From Roseicella aerolata (lineage in GTDB: Bacteria > Pseudomonadota > Alphaproteobacteria > Acetobacterales > Acetobacteraceae), in the NCBI RefSeq assembly GCF_020523605.1, contig NZ_JAJAQI010000019.1:1-64000 (forward strand): a stretch of 64,000 nt of DNA, given 5' to 3'. Within the stretch, counting starts at the first letter, position 1. Each line of letters starts with the position of its first letter. Both the position numbers and the translations under genes were made by a program. Below the pieces are notes generated by a model, which saw only the letters and a list, made by a program, of their open reading frames with translations, was not told where the DNA came from and did no database searches. Shown here one piece after another: positions 58,959 to 64,000 of the stretch.

Positions 58959-59855
58959 ATGCGCGTCGCGGTGATCGGGCTGGGCAGCATGGGGATGGGC
59001 GCGGCGCTCAACCTGGTGAAGGCGCCGGGGATGCAGGTTGCGGGCTGCGACCCGCGGGAGGCGACACGCGAGGAATTCGCCGCCGCCGGCGGCACCGGCG
59101 TGGCGCGGGCCGCCGACCTGCCTGAGGGCACCGAGGCGGTGCTGGTCCTGGTGGTGAACGCCCAGCAGGCGGAGACGGCGCTGTTCGGGCCGGAGGGCGC
59201 CGCCCCGCGCCTCGCCCCCGGGGCCGTGATCATCGTCTCCTCCACCATGGCGCCCGAGGAGGCCCGCCGGCTGGCGGCACGGGCGGAGGCGGGCGGCTTC
59301 CTCTATGTCGATGCGCCGGTCTCGGGCGGCGCGGTCGGCGCCCGGGCGGGGCAGATGACCGTCATGGCCTCCGGCTCGGCCGCCGCCCTGGCCAAGGCGC
59401 AGCCGGTGCTGGAGGCCGTCTCGAAGAAGGTCTGGGTGTTGGGGGAGGCGCCCGGCCTTGGCTCCACCATGAAGGTGGTGCATCAGCTGCTGGCCGGCGT
59501 GCATATCGCGGTCGCGGCGGAGGCCATGGCGCTCGGCATCAGGTCGGGGCTCGATCCGCAGACCCTGTTCGAGATCGTCACCGGCGCGGCCGGCAGTTCC
59601 TGGATGTTCCAGAACCGCATGCCGCATGTGCTGGCGGGCGACGAGACGCCGCTCTCGGCGGTGGACATCTTCGTCAAGGATCTCGGCCTGGTTGGCGACC
59701 TGGCGCGGAGCGTCGCCTTCCCGACGCCGCTGGCGGCGCAGGCGCACCAGCTCTTCGTCTCGGCCCGGGCGCAGGGGCATGGGGGCAAGGACGATGCCTT
59801 CGTCATCCGTGCCTATCAGGCGCTGAGCGGCATCCAGCTGCCGAAGGAAGGGTAG
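58959..59855 (+). CDS. 3-hydroxyisobutyrate/L-threonate dehydrogenase-family oxidoreductase
   Basis: A 298-aa beta-hydroxyacid dehydrogenase. The NAD-binding GLGSMGMG is at 7-14, the substrate signature VDAPVSGG at 117-124, and the catalytic Lys172 lies in GSTMKVVHQLLAG. The LtnD-like shape (short N-terminus, GIRSGLDPQTLFEIVTGAAGSSWMF) favours L-threonate or a similar sugar acid over hydroxyisobutyrate, but partners such as otnK and otnC are not present. ATG 58959 has GAGGAGGGA upstream. It is divergent from the SAF-domain oxidoreductase gene and may share its regulation. Confidence 0.85.
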   Translation: MRVAVIGLGSMGMGAALNLVKAPGMQVAGCDPREATREEFAAAGGTGVARAADLPEGTEAVLVLVVNAQQAETALFGPEGAAPRLAPGAVIIVSSTMAPEEARRLAARAEAGGFLYVDAPVSGGAVGARAGQMTVMASGSAAALAKAQPVLEAVSKKVWVLGEAPGLGSTMKVVHQLLAGVHIAVAAEAMALGIRSGLDPQTLFEIVTGAAGSSWMFQNRMPHVLAGDETPLSAVDIFVKDLGLVGDLARSVAFPTPLAAQAHQLFVSARAQGHGGKDDAFVIRAYQALSGIQLPKEG

Positions 59856-59869
59856 GGAAGCCGGGCAAG

Positions 59870-59921
59870 GGCGCGCGGCGGGCCCGCCGGGGAGGGAAGG
59901 GGCGCCCCGCCACCGCGCGCC
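59870..59921 (+). terminator. Stem-loop after the threonate-type dehydrogenase gene
   Basis: A 9-bp outer stem (GGCGCGCGG / CCGCGCGCC) encloses a 34-nt loop that itself contains the palindrome GGCGGGCCCGCC. It begins 15 bp after the stop codon. No T-tract; probably a transcription end or mRNA 3' stabiliser. Confidence 0.45.
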
Positions 59922-60020
59922 GTGCCGCTTGCCATCCCCCGGGGCGCGAGGCACGATCCCATGAACAGAGGGTGAACTTTTCCCTTGCGTCTAAGTTCTC
60001 TGTTTGTTCCTATAAGGGTC

Positions 60021-60251
60021 ATGCAGACCCATGCATTTGCCGATGCCGGCTTTGCCATTCCGCCGTGCCCCGCCTGGGCCCGGCCTGTCCTCCCAGCCCG
60101 GACGACGCGTATGACATGCCGGCAGCCCGGTGGTGTGCGTCGCTGGCTGTCCGCCCTTGGCCCGGTGCAGGAGGCAAGCCTGGTCGGCATCATCGCGCTG
60201 CTCATGGCCTGGGGGCTCGCGGAACTGGCGCTGCTGCTGCAAGGGCTCTAG
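60021..60251 (+). CDS. Possible small membrane protein (76 aa)
   Basis: A 77-codon frame from ATG 60021, whose last third is a strong membrane segment (ASLVGIIALLMAWGLAEL). The N-terminal half is proline- and cysteine-containing without family resemblance. Upstream lies TATAAGGG but no clear ribosome site. The start codon itself lies in the loop of a small stem (GGGTC-ATGCA-GACCC), which could hide it. An internal ATG at 60111 would give a 46-aa single-pass protein. I do not recognise it; base composition does not settle the question. Confidence 0.35.
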   Translation: MQTHAFADAGFAIPPCPAWARPVLPARTTRMTCRQPGGVRRWLSALGPVQEASLVGIIALLMAWGLAELALLLQGL

Positions 60252-60387
60252 ACCCGGCGACGCACACACCATGCGCGCGAGCAGTCGCTGAAGGAAGTAC
60301 TGGTCAAAGTCTCACAAAGACGCGTTTCGGCGAACTCCTTCGGATGCCGCATCATTAGCTCTTAGCTTTTCGAATGCGAGGTACCCG

Positions 60388-61806
60388 GTGAATTTGAACG
60401 CCCTGTTGCGCGGCCAGTCCAATGCCTTTCTCCTTGGCGTCCTCAACGGCAAAGAAATCGTCAAGCATACCGAATCCCTGCTCGGCTTCGATGGCGTGAA
60501 TGACCGGGTCACTCTCCAGTTCGCCCATGACCGCGGCAGCGCGGGGAACACGGTCTACAGCGGTACCGCTTTTCTCTCCGACTGGGTGAAACCGACCGCC
60601 GATGGCGGCTGGCAGGTGGCGGCGCTGGAGCAGGGCCTGCTGAACTACATCAACGGCCTGCCCCCTGCGCAGAAGGCGGATCCCACGGCCGTGGTCTGGC
60701 TGCACAACGAGTATGACAGCATCCGCGCCGACCTCTCGCCCGCCACCTGGGAGAGCGCCGTGCGCTTCGATGCGGCGCTGGTGCGGCAGGCCTTCGGCAA
60801 GGCCCCCGCGGAGATGCCCTACCTCTTCGTCAGCGCCATTCCCTATTCCAGCGGGACCGCTGCCGGGCATCAGGCGATCCGCATGGGAATGGAGAACCTG
60901 GCCGCCGATCCCGCCTTCAACGCCGGCATCGCTGCCCGCGTGCAGGATGTGGACATGTCCTGGGAGGATCTCGACAAGAACCCGGCCACCCCTGACTATG
61001 GCGGCCCTCACATGTCCTTCGGCGACAGCCTGCTGGCCGCCAACCGCATCGCGGTCTCGCTGGCGGAGGAATGGGCGGCCTATGCCAAGCCCGGCTCGCC
61101 GGTCGCGCTCGCCGGCGGCAATGTCGGCAATCTCGGCCCGCAGGTGGTGCAGGCCAGGTTGACGGGGCCCGACCACCTCACCCTCAATGTGGCCTTCGAC
61201 GCGGCCAGCAGCCTCCGCCCGCTTGATGATGCCGCGACCCGCGGGGTGGGCTGGTCGGTCATCGCGCCGGACGGCAGTGTCGTCACCGGCGCTGCCGCCG
61301 CGCTTGCCACCGATATGCCCGACACGCTCTATGTCCGCTTCGACGGGCCTATCCCGGCGGGCGGCAAGCTCTATTATGGCCATGGCGTCGGACGCCTCGC
61401 CGCTGCCGACGGCAGCGGCGCGGGGCATGCGGTCTATGACAACCATTTCCTGCCGATGTGGGTGCCGGCCAGCGGGCTTGGCATCCTCGGTCCCCAGGCG
61501 ATGGCCCTGCCCGAGGCTGCGGTCGGCAGCGTCCTGCAGGTCGGTGCCGAGGGTGGCACCTGGACCGGTACCGCGGCGGCCGAGAATTGGGTCCTCCTCC
61601 CCGAATCCGGCGCCGCGCTGATCTATGGCTTCGACTCGGCGGCCGATACGCTGAGCTTCAGCGGCATCGCGCCGAACAGCCTGATCTACTGGGATCCTGC
61701 CACGATTGGCATCCCGGGCCTTGGCCTGACCTGGGCTGGCGGGAAGGGCGGCGTGATCCTCCCGGGCCTCGACCGGCTGCCGGACAGCCAAATGATGTTC
61801 GCCTGA
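60388..61806 (+). CDS. SGNH-type esterase (sialate O-acetylesterase-like) near flagellin
   Basis: A 472-aa protein whose N-terminus NALLRGQSNAFLLG carries the GQSN nucleophile block (Ser11) of the SASA/CE6-type esterases. The Glu-containing block appears as VVWLHNEYDS near residue 108, and a His in GGPHMSFGDS may be the catalytic base. The C-terminal 250 residues are beta-rich (VILPGLDRLPDSQMMFA at the end). No signal peptide is visible, so if secreted it would use a C-terminal (type I) route; that is inference. The start is GTG 60388 with GAGG 8 nt upstream. Its place before flagellin suggests deacetylation of a flagellin or surface sugar. Confidence 0.65.
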   Translation: MNLNALLRGQSNAFLLGVLNGKEIVKHTESLLGFDGVNDRVTLQFAHDRGSAGNTVYSGTAFLSDWVKPTADGGWQVAALEQGLLNYINGLPPAQKADPTAVVWLHNEYDSIRADLSPATWESAVRFDAALVRQAFGKAPAEMPYLFVSAIPYSSGTAAGHQAIRMGMENLAADPAFNAGIAARVQDVDMSWEDLDKNPATPDYGGPHMSFGDSLLAANRIAVSLAEEWAAYAKPGSPVALAGGNVGNLGPQVVQARLTGPDHLTLNVAFDAASSLRPLDDAATRGVGWSVIAPDGSVVTGAAAALATDMPDTLYVRFDGPIPAGGKLYYGHGVGRLAAADGSGAGHAVYDNHFLPMWVPASGLGILGPQAMALPEAAVGSVLQVGAEGGTWTGTAAAENWVLLPESGAALIYGFDSAADTLSFSGIAPNSLIYWDPATIGIPGLGLTWAGGKGGVILPGLDRLPDSQMMFA

Positions 61807-61913
61807 CCCGCGGCCGGCCTGCGCCGCCTTAACGCCGCCTTCACCCTGCCTGCGGGAAGATGCTGCCGTGGTCCCGGACGAACCGGGGCCCGGCAGCCGG
61901 AGGGAAAACCCGC

Positions 61914-62750
61914 ATGCCTTTGAACTCGGTGAACACCAATATCGGCGCCATGGTGGCGCTGCAGTCGCTGAACCGCACGTCCGATGAACTGACCGCGACG
62001 CAGAAGCGCATCTCCACCGGCTATCGCGTGGCGGATGCGAAGGATGACGGCGCCGCCTTCGCGGTGGCGGAGCGCGTGCGGGGCGAGATCGCGGCGACCG
62101 CCTCGGCCAATGAGCAGCTCGGCGGCGTCAAGGGGCTGCTCGACGTCACCCAGACCAGCCTCTCCAACGTCTCGGAGACGCTGAAGAAGCTGAAGACCAT
62201 TGTCGTCAAGCTCGCCGACGGGACCATCACCTCCGACCAGCAGGAACAATACCAGGCGCAGGTGAAGCAGCTCACCGCCAACATCAAGGCCTTCATCGAG
62301 GATGCCAGCTACAACGGCAAGAACATCCTCGATGAGAGCATCAGCACCCTGGCGAATGTGGTGGTGCGCAACGGCGCTGGCGTAACCTACAGCTTCGACG
62401 GCTATTCGGCGCTGACCAACATCTTCAACGAGATCTCGACCGCCGATGGTTGGGATCGCGCCTCCGCCTCGGCTGCGCTGACTGGCGGCGGCGCGCTGAC
62501 AACGGCGATCAGCAACACGCTCACGCAGCTCAACAACTTCGGCAGCTACTCCAACTACATCGACAGCCAGATCACCTATAACAAGGCGAAGATGGACGCC
62601 CAGGAAGGCGGCCTCGGCGCGCTGGTCGATGCCGACCTCGCCAAGGAATCCGCCCGGCTGCAGTCGCTGCAGATCCGCCAGCAGCTCGGCACCCAGGCGC
62701 TGGGCATCGCCAACCAGGCGCCGCAGACGCTGCTGTCCCTGTTCCGCTGA
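61914..62750 (+). CDS. Flagellin
   Basis: A 278-aa flagellin, the subunit of the flagellar filament. The conserved N-terminal D0/D1 helix (NSVNTNIGAMVALQSLNRTS, then RISTGYRVADAKDDGAAFAVA) and C-terminal helix (RLQSLQIRQQLGTQALGIANQ, ending TLLSLFR) are intact. The central variable domain is short, as in many alphaproteobacteria. ATG 61914 has GGAGGG 8 nt upstream. It has no internal methionine or frame problems. I cannot find a clear sigma-28 or sigma-54 box in the 107-bp gap upstream. FlaF, its usual regulator/assembly partner, is encoded next. Confidence 0.95.
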   Translation: MPLNSVNTNIGAMVALQSLNRTSDELTATQKRISTGYRVADAKDDGAAFAVAERVRGEIAATASANEQLGGVKGLLDVTQTSLSNVSETLKKLKTIVVKLADGTITSDQQEQYQAQVKQLTANIKAFIEDASYNGKNILDESISTLANVVVRNGAGVTYSFDGYSALTNIFNEISTADGWDRASASAALTGGGALTTAISNTLTQLNNFGSYSNYIDSQITYNKAKMDAQEGGLGALVDADLAKESARLQSLQIRQQLGTQALGIANQAPQTLLSLFR

Positions 62751-62883
62751 TCGCCTTCGCCTACTGCGTCGTCCGCCCCGCTTCGCGCGCGGGTCAGCGG
62801 CTTGCCGGCAGGAGGCCGGCCGACCTTTCCAGCCACGCCGTCGCGGCCGAGCCCGAGCGGCACTCCAGCAAGGAATGCTGCGC

Positions 62884-63246
62884 ATGACCCATCCGAATTC
62901 CGCGGCCGAAGCGCCGCTGCCCGCCTCCGCCGGCGCCGCCGCCTATCGCCGTCGCCTGACCGCGAAGCAGATGGAGGCCGAGATCTTCACCCGCGCGACG
63001 CGCGCCATCCGCGGCGCCGAGGGGGGAGATCCGCTCGCCCGTGCCCACGCCATCGCGGATAATCGCCGTCTCTGGGACGCCGTGCATGGCGCGGTGATCG
63101 ACCCGACCAACGCCCTGCCGGCCGCGCTCCGCGCGCAGATCGCGGGCGTGGCGCTGGCGGTGCTGCGGGAATGCGACCAGCCGGCGCCCGATCTCGGCTT
63201 CATCGCCGAGATGAACGAGCACATCGCCGCCGGCCTCTGGCGCTGA
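62884..63246 (+). CDS. flaF: Flagellar biosynthesis regulator FlaF
   Basis: A 120-aa FlaF-family protein, needed in alphaproteobacteria for proper flagellin translation and export. The family core is seen as EAEIFTRATRAIRGA near residue 35, then AIADNRRLWDAVHGAVIDPTNALPAALR cut by the conserved NRxLW and PxNxLP motifs. The start ATG 62884 has AAGGA about 9 nt upstream. FlbT, which usually opposes FlaF, is not seen in the window. It is 133 bp after flagellin and 4 bp before the TPR gene that follows, so the last two are cotranscribed. Confidence 0.88.
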   Translation: MTHPNSAAEAPLPASAGAAAYRRRLTAKQMEAEIFTRATRAIRGAEGGDPLARAHAIADNRRLWDAVHGAVIDPTNALPAALRAQIAGVALAVLRECDQPAPDLGFIAEMNEHIAAGLWR

Positions 63247-63250
63247 GCCG

Positions 63251-64000
63251 ATGCTGGCCGAGACCCGCTCCGCCCCTTCGGCCCTGACCGCCCGTCTTGC
63301 GGATCAGGCGCGCGCGCTTCTGCAGGAGAGCCGCGCGGCCGAGGCGCTGCCGATGCTCGATCGCCTCGGCGTCCTGGCGCCCGGGCCCGCGACCACCATG
63401 CTGCGCGCCGAGGCACTGTTGCGCCTCGGCCGCCTCGCGGAAGCCGAGGCGGCTGCCGATGTCGCACTGACCGAGGAGCCGGAAGCGCCGGCCCCGCGCC
63501 GGCTGCGCGCGCGCATCCGTCTCGCGCGCGGCCGCCATGCCGCCGCCGCCGAGGATGCTGCCGCGGCCGTGATGGCCGCGCCGGGTGAACTCGCCGGCCG
63601 CCTGCTGCTCGCTGCCGCGCTGCTGGAGGAGGGCCGCCACGACGAGGCGATCTGGTTCCTCGGCGAGGCCTGGCGCGCCGACCCCGGCAACCCCATGCTG
63701 CAGTTCCGCCTCGGCCAGGCCTTCCTGCGTGCCGGGCGCCATGCGGCGGCGGCCGAACTCCTGGCGCAGTGCGAGGCGACGGCGCCAGCCACACCCGGCC
63801 TCGCCGCGCTACGCGCCCAGGCGGCGCTGCTGGCCGGCGATGCGCCGGAGGCCGAGCGGCTGGCGCGCGCCGCGCTCGCCCGTGGCCTCGTGGATGGTGC
63901 GGTGCACGGCGTGCTGGCGCATGCGCTGGTGGGCGCTGGCCGGCTTGCGGAGGCGGCGCCGCATTTCGCCGCCGCCGCGCGCCTTGCGCCGGGGAGCGAC
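63251..64000 (+). CDS. TPR-repeat protein linked to flagellin genes (cut by window edge)
   Basis: The frame is open from ATG 63251 to the right edge, giving 250 residues without a stop. It is alanine/leucine-rich helical repeat: units such as AEALLRLGRLAEAEAAAD, LLLAAALLEEGRHDEA and FRLGQAFLRAGRHAAAAELL repeat every ~34 residues, the TPR pattern, with at least six units visible. It starts 4 bp after flaF, so it belongs to the flagellin operon. The C-terminal part, which may hold a glycosyltransferase or methyltransferase domain, lies outside the window. A flagellin chaperone or modification scaffold is a plausible inference. Confidence 0.75.
   Translation, partial: MLAETRSAPSALTARLADQARALLQESRAAEALPMLDRLGVLAPGPATTMLRAEALLRLGRLAEAEAAADVALTEEPEAPAPRRLRARIRLARGRHAAAAEDAAAAVMAAPGELAGRLLLAAALLEEGRHDEAIWFLGEAWRADPGNPMLQFRLGQAFLRAGRHAAAAELLAQCEATAPATPGLAALRAQAALLAGDAPEAERLARAALARGLVDGAVHGVLAHALVGAGRLAEAAPHFAAAARLAPGSD

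Larger units (their letters stand above)
59856..60387. other. Intergenic region upstream of the esterase/flagellin genes
   Basis: The 532-bp stretch begins with a GC-rich stem-loop. It then has a less GC-rich zone (59970-60020, TTGCGTCTAAGTTCTCTG.. and TATAAGGG) that looks like a promoter area, and contains a small possible gene (60021-60251). Just before the esterase start, TAGCTCTTAGCTTTTCGA (60357-60374) matches an inner part of the 104-bp repeat copy 3 in 17 of 18 bases; the rest does not align. Confidence 0.4.

Noticed and set aside
1-64000. CRISPR arrays, tRNA or rRNA genes, prophage modules
   Set aside because: No regularly spaced repeats, cloverleaf-like sequences with CCA-adjacent TPsiC motifs, or phage structural genes were seen.

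Overview
The window looks like chromosomal DNA of a very GC-rich alphaproteobacterium, most likely an Acetobacteraceae (Roseomonas-like) member. This rests on codon use dominated by G/C third positions, a single short flagellin followed by flaF, several Bug/TctC, NitT/TauT and Liv-type importers, and tight ATGA-coupled operons. The taxon is an inference from gene content. I see no tRNA, rRNA, CRISPR array or prophage, and no recognisable transcriptional regulator gene.

Region 1 (1-18.6 kb): after the edge of an IS5-type insertion sequence comes a two-armed locus for reductive nicotinate breakdown. The minus arm encodes a molybdenum hydroxylase (FAD subunit, fused 2Fe-2S/Mo subunit), a 6-hydroxynicotinate reductase and a UPF0280/ApbE-like protein. 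The plus arm encodes an enamidase and an AA_synth (DUF1185) protein. It continues into a Liv-type ABC importer with five tandem paralogous solute-binding proteins between its ATPase pair and its permease pair. Hairpins lie between several of these genes.

Region 2 (18.7-29.4 kb): mixed metabolism. It holds an alpha/beta hydrolase, a thiol dioxygenase with a divergent cupin, an NCS2 purine permease, a polysaccharide deacetylase with an altered motif, a nitronate monooxygenase, an Ohr peroxidase, an aminotransferase, a class III CoA-transferase and two small proteins.

Region 3 (29.8-37.0 kb): glycogen operon glgP-glgC-glgA-glgX, without a branching enzyme in the window. Region 4 (37.1-44.1 kb): a NitT/TauT-type ABC system with a cytosine-deaminase-like amidohydrolase, a class V aminotransferase, a flavodoxin-fold quinone reductase, a minus-strand binding protein and a TauD-like dioxygenase. 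The ATPase gene is preceded by a 23-codon His-rich leader ORF.

Region 5 (45.2-52.9 kb): a surface-glycan locus with two family 2 glycosyltransferases, a flippase, and a set resembling mycobacterial decaprenylphosphoryl-arabinose synthesis: a HAD-UbiA fusion, a DprE1-like oxidase and a DprE2-like reductase. Region 6 (53-59.9 kb): a periplasmic TPR protein, MmgE/PrpD, a Bug-type binding protein and two divergent sugar-acid-type dehydrogenases. Region 7 (60-64 kb): a GQSN-type SGNH esterase, flagellin, FlaF and a TPR protein cut by the window edge.

A dispersed extragenic repeat of about 104 bp with terminal inverted repeats occurs three times (21302-21405, 29486-29587, 51723-51826). The last copy supplies the stop codon of a glycosyltransferase gene.
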